A DNA stretch of 5,715 nucleotides from Thermococcus sp. (GCF_027066465.1 NZ_JAMONU010000194.1:1-5715); one strand, 5' to 3'; counted from the stretch's first letter, positions 1 to 5,567 are shown. Translations and numbers: made by a program. Notes: a model not told the origin generated them from the letters alone.

Positions 1-1
1 G

Positions 2-523
2 CTGATAGGCCGGGATAACTTCGAGAAAAGCTACCTGAAGCGCGTTGACTCGCTGAGGCCGAGTGAGGGCATTAAATACAACGTCGCCCTGAAGGGAAGG
101 CCGAGAATAGGCAACACCGTCGTCTTCACCCTTGACACCGACCGTATAAACGGCTACAACGAGCCCTCCTCGCTCAGTCCGGAGCTTGCAAGGGAGGGCT
201 ACACCCTGATAATGCTCCATCACGCCCTGCAGAGCAGGAACCTCAAGGCCGAGCGGAGGAAGGGCATCGAGGACATCTACAGACTCTTCCCGAACCTCGA
301 TAGCGAGGGCGAAATCCTGCTGGTACAGACGTACCTCGACGGAAATCCGGTGAACAGGGTTGCCAGCGGTCAGGTTGTGGAGGACTTTCCGGTAAAAGAT
401 GTGTACGTCGTCGGCGACGCCTACAAGCTTCCCGGCGGGATAGAGGTTGAGGGCATTGCTCTGGGCGTGATGAGAACCCTTGAGAAACTCGGTCTCGGAA
501 GCTTTTCGAAATGGTATTTATAA
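2..523 (+). CDS. FAD-dependent oxidoreductase, C-terminal part (partial, 5' end outside window)
   Basis: An open frame runs from the left edge to TAA at 521-523 and gives the last 173 residues of a larger protein; the real start lies outside the window. The C-terminal stretch VYVVGDAYKLPGG, followed by a helix with EGIALGVMRTLEKLG, is the typical last FAD-contacting segment (a strand ending in GD, then Gly residues and a helix) of the phytoene dehydrogenase / amine oxidase-like flavoproteins (COG1233 type). The preceding part (VALKGRPRIGN, then VVFTLDTDRINGYNEP) resembles the substrate-domain sheet of that family. The N-terminal GxGxxG dinucleotide-binding motif that would prove the family is off the window. 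No signal peptide or membrane segment can be judged. The substrate is unknown; many archaeal members are annotated only as NAD(P)/FAD-dependent oxidoreductases. I am confident that it is coding and fairly confident of the flavoprotein family. Confidence 0.8.
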   Translation: MIGRDNFEKSYLKRVDSLRPSEGIKYNVALKGRPRIGNTVVFTLDTDRINGYNEPSSLSPELAREGYTLIMLHHALQSRNLKAERRKGIEDIYRLFPNLDSEGEILLVQTYLDGNPVNRVASGQVVEDFPVKDVYVVGDAYKLPGGIEVEGIALGVMRTLEKLGLGSFSKWYL

Positions 524-524
524 A
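517..524 (+). promoter_or_regulatory. Possible cryptic TATA box over the oxidoreductase stop codon
   Basis: TTTATAAA is a perfect palindrome and a good archaeal TATA match, preceded by a purine-rich CGAAATGG that could act as BRE. It overlaps the TAA stop of the oxidoreductase. If used in the + direction it would start a transcript near 545 and give the carbamate kinase mRNA a leader of over 100 bases. The better-placed box at 620-627 makes this a secondary candidate. It may simply reflect an AT-rich gene end. Confidence 0.25.
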
Positions 525-619
525 CGAAAGCTTTATGGTTTCTGTTCTTTACGTTTGCCACTTAAACTTCTCCGCGACCGAACCTTTTTCAAGTGAACAT
601 CGTTGATACCTAACGAACG

Positions 620-627
620 TTTTTATT
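620..627 (+). promoter_or_regulatory. TATA box of carbamate kinase gene
   Basis: TTTTTATT lies 42 bases before the chosen ATG, after a purine-rich TAACGAACG stretch that can serve as BRE. Known archaeal spacing (about 22-27 bases from TATA to the start of transcription) predicts a start near 646-650 and a leader of roughly 12-16 bases, just enough to hold the GGGTGA ribosome-binding site at 651-656. The rest of the 524-619 gap is AT-rich with T-rich tracts (539-548, 584-589) that may end the upstream transcript; I see no gene in it. Confidence 0.6.
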
Positions 628-650
628 CCTCTGGCCGGAGTTATTCATTA

Positions 651-656
651 GGGTGA
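651..656 (+). promoter_or_regulatory. Ribosome-binding site deciding the carbamate kinase start
   Basis: GGGTGA ends five bases before ATG 662 and matches the archaeal anti-Shine-Dalgarno sequence (GGTGA core). The in-frame GTG at 653 falls inside this site and has no site of its own, so it is very unlikely to be the start. Confidence 0.75.
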
Positions 657-661
657 CGCTC

Positions 662-1603
662 ATGAAGAGGGTCGTCATAGCCCTTGGCGGTAACGCAATC
701 CTTCAGAGGGGACAGAAGGGAACCTACGAGGAGCAGATGGAGAACGTGAAGAAAACTGCCAAGCAGATTGCCGACATAGTTGAGAGGGGTTATCAAGTCG
801 TCATAACGCATGGAAACGGCCCGCAGGTCGGTGCTCTGCTCCTCCACATGGATGCGGGCCAGCAGGTCTACGGAATTCCCGCTCAGCCGATGGACGTGGC
901 CGGAGCGATGACTCAGGGGCAGATTGGCTACATGATACAGCAGGCCCTAATCAACGAACTCCGTGAGAGGGGTATAGACAAACCTGTCGCCACGATAGTG
1001 ACCCAGACGCTTGTTGATAAAAACGACCCGGCCTTCCAGAACCCAAGCAAGCCAGTTGGTCCATTCTACGACGAGGAAACGGCAAAGAAGCTTGCGAAGG
1101 AGAAGGGCTGGGTCGTGGTTGAGGACTCCGGAAGGGGCTGGAGAAGGGTAGTCCCGAGTCCCGACCCCAAGCGGCACATCGAGGCTCCGGTTATTCAGGA
1201 ACTCGTCGAGAGGGGCTTCATAGTCATCGCGAGCGGCGGCGGTGGCGTTCCCGTTGTGGAGGAGAACGGAAAGCTTAGAGGTGTTGAGGCAGTCATAGAC
1301 AAGGATTTGGCCGGGGAAAGGTTAGCAGAGGAGGTCAAAGCCGATATCTTCATGATTCTAACCGACGTCAACGGTGCCGCGATTAACTTCGGGAAGCCGG
1401 ACGAGAGGTGGCTTGGAAAGGTCACAGTCGAGGAGCTGAAGAAATACTACGAAGAAGGACACTTCAAGAAGGGCAGCATGGGGCCGAAGGTTTTGGCCGT
1501 TATAAGGTTCGTCGAGTGGGGCGGCGAGAGAGGAATCATAGCCCACTTGGAGAGAGCCGTCGAGGCCCTCGAAGGCAGAACGGGAACTCAGGTCGTCGGG
1601 TGA
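662..1603 (+). CDS. arcC: Carbamate kinase (carbamate kinase-like carbamoyl-phosphate synthetase)
   Basis: A 313-residue cytosolic enzyme of the amino acid kinase fold, the usual family length (Pyrococcus CpkA is 314). It interconverts ATP + carbamate and ADP + carbamoyl phosphate. In Pyrococcus the enzyme was first described as a carbamoyl-phosphate synthetase feeding arginine and pyrimidine synthesis; it can also run toward ATP. Visible family motifs: ALGGNA at 7-12, THGNGPQVG at 49-57, the NDPAFQNPSKPVGPFY block at 121-136 in the lid subdomain, VPSPDP at 164-169, SGGGGVPV at 191-198, VIDKDLAG at 211-218 (Lys214), TDVNGA at 234-239 and GSMGPKV at 271-277 (Lys276). Lys130, Lys214 and Lys276 match the active-site lysines known from the Pyrococcus protein. 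A GTG at 653 is in frame but lies inside the GGGTGA ribosome-binding site; ATG 662 starts MKRVVIALGG, as in relatives. No partner genes of arginine metabolism are next to it. The symbol could equally be cpkA. Confidence 0.95.
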   Translation: MKRVVIALGGNAILQRGQKGTYEEQMENVKKTAKQIADIVERGYQVVITHGNGPQVGALLLHMDAGQQVYGIPAQPMDVAGAMTQGQIGYMIQQALINELRERGIDKPVATIVTQTLVDKNDPAFQNPSKPVGPFYDEETAKKLAKEKGWVVVEDSGRGWRRVVPSPDPKRHIEAPVIQELVERGFIVIASGGGGVPVVEENGKLRGVEAVIDKDLAGERLAEEVKADIFMILTDVNGAAINFGKPDERWLGKVTVEELKKYYEEGHFKKGSMGPKVLAVIRFVEWGGERGIIAHLERAVEALEGRTGTQVVG

Positions 1604-1620
1604 CCAAAGCCTATAAATAC
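1604..1620 (+). promoter_or_regulatory. BRE/TATA promoter of the SDH-family protease gene
   Basis: CTATAAATAC (1611-1620) preceded by CCAAAGC (BRE-like, 1604-1610) begins right after the carbamate kinase stop. Archaeal spacing predicts transcription starting near 1637-1641, so the leader would be about 10 bases and consist mainly of the GGTGGT ribosome-binding site (1641-1646). The pyrimidine-rich stretch 1621-1637 between box and gene could also serve as a terminator for the upstream transcript. Confidence 0.65.
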
Positions 1621-1649
1621 TCCCTTCCCCTTTTCTATTCGGTGGTAGC

Positions 1650-2495
1650 ATGAGCGACGCGGCAAGCGGGTTCTTCGGCTCGCTTATATGGTGGCTGTTC
1701 TTCATATACCTGCTCCTCTGGCCTCAGATGCAGTACAAAAGCCTTCAGGTGGCGAGGGCAAGGATTCTGCAGCAGCTCTCGAGGAAAAGGGGCTCAACGG
1801 TAATTACGATGATTCACAGGCAAGAGAGCATTGGCCTCTTTGGGATACCCTTCTACAGGTTCATAAGCATCGAGGACAGCGAGGAGGTGCTCAGGGCCAT
1901 TAGAATGGCCCCCAAGGACAAGCCCATTGACCTGATAATCCACACCCCCGGTGGACTTGTCTTGGCCGCGACCCAGATAGCGAAGGCCCTCCACGACCAC
2001 CCGGCCGAGACGAGGGTCATAGTTCCCCACTACGCCATGAGCGGTGGAACGCTTATAGCCCTCGCGGCGGACAAGATAATAATGGATCCGCACGCGGTTC
2101 TCGGTCCGGTTGACCCGCAGCTCGGCCAGTATCCGGGACCGAGCATAGTAAGGGCAGTGGAGAGGAAGGGGCCTGAAAAGGTCGATGACCAGACGCTAAT
2201 CCTCGCCGATGTTGCCGAGAAGGCCATAAAGCAGGTTAGGGACTTCGTCTACAGCATACTCAAGGACAGGTACGGTGAGGAGAAGGCCAGGGAGCTTGCC
2301 CAGATTCTGACGGAGGGCAGGTGGACGCACGACTACCCGATTACCTACGAGCACGCCAAGGAGCTCGGCCTCCACGTGAGCACGGACGTCCCGGAGGAGG
2401 TCTACACCCTTATGGAGCTCTATAAGCAGCCGATGAGGCAGAGGGGAACGGTGGAGTTCATGCCGTATCCCCAGAAGGCAGAGAACTCGAAGTGA
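1650..2495 (+). CDS. Membrane-anchored SDH-family Clp-fold serine protease (DUF114/SppA-like)
   Basis: A 281-residue protein of the archaeal SDH / DUF114 family (PF01972), related to ClpP and signal peptide peptidase SppA. Residues 8-24 form one hydrophobic segment rich in Trp, Leu and Phe, a likely N-terminal membrane anchor without a clear cleavage site. The Clp-fold core follows: IDLIIHTPGG at 93-102 (Gly-rich oxyanion region) and AMSGGTLIALAAD at 129-141, with Ser131 as the expected nucleophile, then ADKIIMDPHAVLGPVDPQLG at 140-159. In SppA-type enzymes the partner base is a lysine; Lys191 or Lys194 in the following helix are candidates, but I cannot settle which. Proteases of this type are thought to cut membrane or membrane-associated peptides; the substrate here is unknown. 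The start ATG is supported by GGTGGT at 1641-1646. There is no stomatin/NfeD partner gene beside it. Family assignment is strong; proteolytic activity is inferred from the family. Confidence 0.9.
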   Translation: MSDAASGFFGSLIWWLFFIYLLLWPQMQYKSLQVARARILQQLSRKRGSTVITMIHRQESIGLFGIPFYRFISIEDSEEVLRAIRMAPKDKPIDLIIHTPGGLVLAATQIAKALHDHPAETRVIVPHYAMSGGTLIALAADKIIMDPHAVLGPVDPQLGQYPGPSIVRAVERKGPEKVDDQTLILADVAEKAIKQVRDFVYSILKDRYGEEKARELAQILTEGRWTHDYPITYEHAKELGLHVSTDVPEEVYTLMELYKQPMRQRGTVEFMPYPQKAENSK

Positions 2496-2498
2496 TGG

Positions 2499-2525
2499 TC
2501 TTGCCTTTTACTCCTTTTCAATTTC
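2499..2525 (+). terminator. T-rich tract after the protease gene, probable archaeal terminator
   Basis: Just after the TGA stop come two TTTT runs (2507-2510 and 2515-2518) within a pyrimidine-rich stretch and then ATTTC. Thermococcales end transcription at T-rich tracts without needing a hairpin. The next promoter starts a few bases later, which fits a transcript boundary here. Confidence 0.4.
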
Positions 2526-2529
2526 AGCC

Positions 2530-2543
2530 AAAAAGTTTTTATT
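2530..2543 (+). promoter_or_regulatory. BRE/TATA promoter of the coiled-coil/arcS unit
   Basis: A purine-rich AAAAAG (BRE-like) directly followed by TTTTTATT (about 2536-2543) is a strong Thermococcales promoter match. The predicted start of transcription is around 2563-2568, leaving a leader of about 50 bases before ATG 2616, much longer than for the other genes here. This is the only convincing promoter before the coiled-coil gene and arcS, so both are probably transcribed from it. Confidence 0.65.
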
Positions 2544-2566
2544 TGGTCGTGCATTTTTCAGTCCAG

Positions 2567-2629
2567 ATGTCCGGAGTGGTCAGAGCTGTTCTAAAAAGGG
2601 AGAGGGGTAAGAGAGATGCCTACGGTTAA
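2567..2629 (+). CDS. Possible short leader ORF (20 codons), doubtful
   Basis: ATG at 2567 opens a frame of 20 codons (MSGVVRAVLKRERGKRDAYG) ending in TAA at 2627-2629, so it overlaps the first codons of the coiled-coil gene in another frame. Its ATG lies about 31 bases from the start of the TATA box, where the message itself should begin, the same geometry as the two leaderless genes at 5264 and 5591. It could be a leaderless leader peptide coupled to translation of the next gene. An ORF this short is easily accidental, and no homolog is known to me. Confidence 0.2.
   Translation: MSGVVRAVLKRERGKRDAYG
2602..2607 (+). promoter_or_regulatory. Ribosome-binding site of the coiled-coil protein gene
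   Basis: GAGGGG ends eight bases before ATG 2616, inside a purine-only run apart from one T. An in-frame TAA at 2592-2594 closes the frame upstream and no other start codon lies between, so ATG 2616 is the earliest possible start. Confidence 0.6.
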
Positions 2630-3521
2630 AGTAGACCCAGAGGAGATTAAGAGAATCAAAAGGGAGTTAGAGGCCCTTGAAAAGGAGAGAAACGAGATAA
2701 GGGCCAAACTCGATGAGCTTGAGAAGGAGCTTCAAATCTGGATTCAGAAAAGGGACGAGAAGAACAAGGAAGTCCAGCAGCTGAGGCAGAAGGGCAGGGA
2801 GTACAAGGCCAAGAGGGACGAGATAAACCAGAAGATAAAGGAGCTGAAGAAGAACCGAGAGGAAATCAACGCCAAGCTCGACCTTCTCTACCAGGAAATT
2901 CTCGAGTACAGGACGAAGAGAGACGAATACAACCAGCTCAGAAGGCTCAAGATGCCGCCCGAAAAGATACAGGAGAGAATTGAGAAGCTCGAATGGGAGC
3001 TTCAGACGAACCCGAACATAACCCCCGAGAGGGAGAAGCAGATAGTTGACCAGATACAGGTTCTCGCGACAGAGCTTGAGATAATCCAGCAGGCCGACAG
3101 ATTCCACAAGAAGCTCATCGAGACGAGGAAGAAGGTCGACCAGCTCAAGAAGGCAAGGAAGGCCATAAGCCTTGAGATACAGAAGCTCGCCAACCAGAGC
3201 CAGCAGTTCCACGAGCAGATGATTCAGGCCTTCAACAAGGCCGACGAGGTCAAGAAGGAGGCCGACGAGTACCACGCCAAAGTTGTTGAGCTTCGCGAGA
3301 AAGTAAGGGAAGTAAGGAAACAGCTCAGGGAAATCGAAAAGAAGATTCGTGAGTACGACGAGAAGCACAAAGAACTGATAGCTTATCGCCTCGTCGCCAA
3401 GATGCGCGCCAAGAAAGACGCCAACTTCGAAAAGGCCGTTGAGGCCCTTGAGAAGTTCAAGCGCGGTGAGAAGCTCACCCTCGACGAGTTGCTCCTGCTC
3501 CAGCGCTACAATCTCGTGTGA
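2616..3521 (+). CDS. Coiled-coil protein of unknown function (COG1340-like)
   Basis: A 301-residue, highly charged, probably cytosolic protein with no Cys and no membrane segment. Nearly all of residues 8-255 is predicted helix rich in Glu, Lys, Arg and Gln with Leu/Ile at heptad positions: two long coiled-coil arms separated by a Pro-containing hinge (Pro114, Pro115, Pro133, Pro137). The hinge block at 117-148 (IEKLEWELQTNPNITPEREK and following) resembles the conserved block of the archaeal COG1340 family and, from memory, of eukaryotic Bfr1-like proteins. The N-terminal arm carries a repeat R-[D/N/E]-E at Arg25, 46, 67, 81 and 102. The end (271-301) is a compact non-coiled segment finishing with LTLDELLLLQRY. 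Relatives are sometimes mislabelled phosphoserine phosphatase, but no HAD motif DxDxT is present. The stop codon lies five bases before the chosen arcS start, suggesting co-expression. Function unknown; a structural or RNP-linked role is only a guess. Confidence 0.88.
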   Translation: MPTVKVDPEEIKRIKRELEALEKERNEIRAKLDELEKELQIWIQKRDEKNKEVQQLRQKGREYKAKRDEINQKIKELKKNREEINAKLDLLYQEILEYRTKRDEYNQLRRLKMPPEKIQERIEKLEWELQTNPNITPEREKQIVDQIQVLATELEIIQQADRFHKKLIETRKKVDQLKKARKAISLEIQKLANQSQQFHEQMIQAFNKADEVKKEADEYHAKVVELREKVREVRKQLREIEKKIREYDEKHKELIAYRLVAKMRAKKDANFEKAVEALEKFKRGEKLTLDELLLLQRYNLV

Positions 3522-3526
3522 TGCCA

Positions 3527-5233
3527 ATGGAAGTGCTAAAACACGAGGGACCTGGAAGGTTAGGGTTAGCTCGTCTAGGGGATTACTCCTTCAGAACCCC
3601 CGCTTTGGCTGGGATAGACTTCACGCTCTCACCCTTCAACTCATTCTTCCACCCTGACGAGCCCGGCGACTACGACTTCAATCTGGCCCCCTCAATCCCG
3701 CTTGGGTTCTACACTCCTGCCGAGGTCATCGAGAAAGCTTTAGGAAGGCTCTGGAGCGTTAACTATGACGGCTTCAACGCCTTCTATTTGCCAGCCCTGA
3801 GGAGAACCGAGTACCTCGGAGAGTTCTTCAAGATAATCGAGCGCCACAACTTCGAGGCGGTTTACCTCGGCAACTCCAAAATCCTCGTCAAGGAGTACCG
3901 CTACTTCGTTAAAATCCTCCGCGCCCTCCGTGAGAGGTTCCCCAACCTGATGATAATCACCGATTTGGAGCCGTTCTTCTATCCTTTGGCGGTTTACCTC
4001 GGCGTTGATGCCTTCGACACGCGCTCGCTCAAGCTCTACGACTTCGAGGGCAAGGGCTTCACCCAGTACAGCCCGTTCCTCTGGGGCAAAGAACCGAACT
4101 CCCTCGACTTCGCGAGAGAAACTATCCTCCTCGTGAGGAAGGCCCTTGAGAGCGGTAGGCTCCGCTACCTCGTGGAGAACCTGTTCTACACCCAGTACCA
4201 CGCGGGAATTCTCCGCATAGCGGATTTGGAGCACGCCGATTACCTCGAGAAGTACACGCCGATTCAGGAGGAGACGGTCCACTTCATCAGCGACGCCTCC
4301 ATCAGGAGGCCTGAAGTTAAGCGCTGGCACTCCCGCGTCCTCGAGCGCTTCACCCCTCCGAAGAACACCGAGCTGGTCCTTCTCTTCCCATGCTCGGCCA
4401 AGAAGCCCTACTCCTTCTCCCGCTCGCACACCCTCTACAGGCGCGCCGTGAAGGAAGCCTTAGGCTCAGGAACGGCCAGGGTTCACGAGCTAATCCTCAC
4501 TTCACCCTTCGGCGTCGTTCCGAGGGAGTGGGAGTGGCTGGCGAAGTACGACATAGTCGTCACCGGCCACTGGAGCGAGGAGGAAATCAAACCTGCGGCA
4601 GAGCTACTCGCGAAGACCCTCGAGAAGTACCCGAAGGACGTTCCGATAATAGCGCATCTCGACGAGGCCTACGTCGAGATAGCAAGGCTCGCGGGCGAGC
4701 TTTCGGGCAGGGAGATAATATTCACCCGCGTTGAGAACGGAACGACGAGCAAGGAAAGCCTGAAGTCCCTCACCGAGACCCTGAGGGAGTTCCAGCTTGA
4801 GGGGACGAAGGAAGACAGAACCTACCGCTACTTCGAGAAGGTAAGGAAGGTCTTCGACTTCTACTTTGGCGCTGGAGCAGGAGAGGCCGTCCTTCCCGAT
4901 AATGGCCACGTTAAAGGCTCTAAAATGCTCCGCTTATTCGTTGAGAACCAGCAGACGGGAACCTTCAGGGAGGGCGTCATAAGCGTCACGCCCTTCGGAA
5001 TGCAGAAGATTTACGACTCGCTCAAGGCCTACTGGGTGAAGATTGACTTCGACCTGCGCGGCGACGTCTTCGCGGTCGGCGTGAACGAGGCCGACGAGAG
5101 GATTCGTCCTGACGACCTAGTCGGCGTCGTGAGGGACGAGAAGGTAATCGGCGTCGGCAAGGCCGTTCTCGCTGGAGAGGAGATGATTAGGGCAAAGAAG
5201 GGCGTCGCCGTTAAGGTGAGGAAGCGGGCTTAA
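3527..5233 (+). CDS. arcS: Archaeosine synthase ArcS (alpha subunit, TgtA2)
   Basis: A 568-residue cytosolic tRNA-modification enzyme. ArcS attaches lysine to the nitrile of preQ0 at position 15 in the tRNA D-loop; the radical-SAM partner RaSEA then releases archaeosine (G+). The diagnostic motif PC-x3-KPY-x2-S-x2-H is perfect at residues 288-301 (Pro288, Cys289, Lys293-Pro294-Tyr295, Ser298, His301). Order of domains: TGT-like N-terminal domain (about 10-270) without the DSGGFQ catalytic motif or Cys zinc ligands of true transglycosylases; ArcS core (about 275-420); linker; C-terminal PUA RNA-binding domain (about 495-568, with LRGDVFAVGV, then RPDDLVGVV and VIGVGKAVL). Cys289 is its only cysteine. 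Possible starts are GTG 3518, ATG 3521 (overlapping the upstream TGA) and ATG 3527; I prefer 3527 because GTGAT (3518-3522) lies four bases before it, the same geometry as the protease gene, and it gives MEVLKHEGPGRLG. The gene is coupled to the coiled-coil gene. Confidence 0.95.
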   Translation: MEVLKHEGPGRLGLARLGDYSFRTPALAGIDFTLSPFNSFFHPDEPGDYDFNLAPSIPLGFYTPAEVIEKALGRLWSVNYDGFNAFYLPALRRTEYLGEFFKIIERHNFEAVYLGNSKILVKEYRYFVKILRALRERFPNLMIITDLEPFFYPLAVYLGVDAFDTRSLKLYDFEGKGFTQYSPFLWGKEPNSLDFARETILLVRKALESGRLRYLVENLFYTQYHAGILRIADLEHADYLEKYTPIQEETVHFISDASIRRPEVKRWHSRVLERFTPPKNTELVLLFPCSAKKPYSFSRSHTLYRRAVKEALGSGTARVHELILTSPFGVVPREWEWLAKYDIVVTGHWSEEEIKPAAELLAKTLEKYPKDVPIIAHLDEAYVEIARLAGELSGREIIFTRVENGTTSKESLKSLTETLREFQLEGTKEDRTYRYFEKVRKVFDFYFGAGAGEAVLPDNGHVKGSKMLRLFVENQQTGTFREGVISVTPFGMQKIYDSLKAYWVKIDFDLRGDVFAVGVNEADERIRPDDLVGVVRDEKVIGVGKAVLAGEEMIRAKKGVAVKVRKRA

Positions 5234-5235
5234 AA

Positions 5236-5243
5236 TTTTAAAG
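5236..5243 (+). promoter_or_regulatory. TATA box of the DUF2103 gene (leaderless)
   Basis: TTTTAAAG begins 28 bases before ATG 5264, immediately after the arcS stop. The bases just before the ATG (CCTTTTCTC) contain no purine-rich ribosome-binding site. Transcription should start at or next to the ATG, so the message is probably leaderless. The T/C-rich stretch 5244-5262 may also end the arcS transcript. Confidence 0.6.
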
Positions 5244-5263
5244 TTTCTCCCCTACCTTTTCTC

Positions 5264-5560
5264 ATGCCCAAGCACTTCCGCAAAGGCGTCAAGAGGGAGC
5301 ACCACTTCCTCAAGGGGCTTGAGAAACCGCTCGAGGAGATAGCCTCGATTCCCGGCGTAAAGAAGGTAATCCCGGGCAGGATTTACGCGAGCGATTCCCG
5401 GGGATTTGAGATTAAGGTGACGCGGGAAACGCAGACCGGCCTTAAGCTCGTCGCCAAGAGCGATGGAAGCATTCAGGAAGTTTTTCTCGTCGTTGATAGA
5501 CTGGACCGGGCCAGGGTTCGCGAGGCAATAGAACGCCTTGCCGAGGACTGGACGAAATAG
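5264..5560 (+). CDS. DUF2103 family protein (COG4031-like), function unknown
   Basis: A 98-residue basic protein. The pattern of an N-terminal His/Lys/Arg-rich segment (KHFRKGVKREHHFLKGLEK), then ASIPGVKKVIPGRI at 27-40, a beta-rich middle (FEIKVTRETQTGLKLVAKSD at 48-67) and QEVFLVV followed by a C-terminal helix matches, from memory, the DUF2103 family found in archaea and cyanobacteria and described only as predicted metal-binding. It has no cysteine, so any metal would need His4, His13, His14 or acidic residues; alternatively the basic N-terminus and small alpha/beta fold could bind nucleic acid. No membrane segment or signal peptide. It follows arcS by 30 bases but has its own TATA box and no ribosome-binding site, so it is probably a separate leaderless transcript. 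Coding status is firm; the family call is fairly good; function is unknown. Confidence 0.82.
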   Translation: MPKHFRKGVKREHHFLKGLEKPLEEIASIPGVKKVIPGRIYASDSRGFEIKVTRETQTGLKLVAKSDGSIQEVFLVVDRLDRARVREAIERLAEDWTK

Positions 5561-5567
5561 TTTTAAA
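5561..5567 (+). promoter_or_regulatory. TATA box of the right-edge membrane protein gene (leaderless)
   Basis: TTTTAAA directly follows the TAG stop of the DUF2103 gene and lies 30 bases before ATG 5591. The intervening bases lack a clear ribosome-binding site (ACCACATCTG before the ATG), so the transcript probably begins at or very near the ATG. A second weaker AT patch, GTTTAA at 5576-5581, is too close to the ATG to be the main box. Confidence 0.5.

Noticed and set aside
1408..1653. An 81-codon + strand frame inside the end of carbamate kinase running into the protease start.
   Set aside because: It is an Arg-rich out-of-frame shadow of a well-conserved enzyme, and its end overlaps the promoter and ribosome-binding site of the next gene.
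2570..2600. A tRNA-like start (TCCGGAGTGGTCAGAG) in the leader of the coiled-coil gene.
   Set aside because: There is no matching acceptor strand, anticodon arm or T-arm GTTCRA sequence downstream before the ribosome-binding site, so it is not a tRNA gene.
2667..3527. A long open frame (286 codons) on the minus strand opposite the coiled-coil gene.
   Set aside because: It is exactly in register with the sense codons. Sense GAG and AAG become Leu codons and GAA/AAA become Phe, and the sense codons TTA, CTA and TCA that would create stops are rare. The product is a Leu/Val-rich artefact with no plausible start site or promoter.
3559..3569. A telomere-like GTTAGGGTTAG string.
   Set aside because: It encodes Arg-Leu-Gly-Leu in the conserved N-terminus of ArcS and occurs once; it is a codon coincidence, not a repeat array.
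3740..4429. A 229-codon minus-strand open frame opposite arcS.
   Set aside because: It is also a by-product of GC-rich sense codon use. ArcS on the + strand has a perfect diagnostic motif and family length, and the antisense product shows no recognisable domain.
4390..4734. A 114-codon + strand frame inside arcS.
   Set aside because: Out-of-frame shadow with Arg/Gly-rich product and no ribosome-binding site; the arcS frame is continuous across it, so it is not a frameshift remnant.
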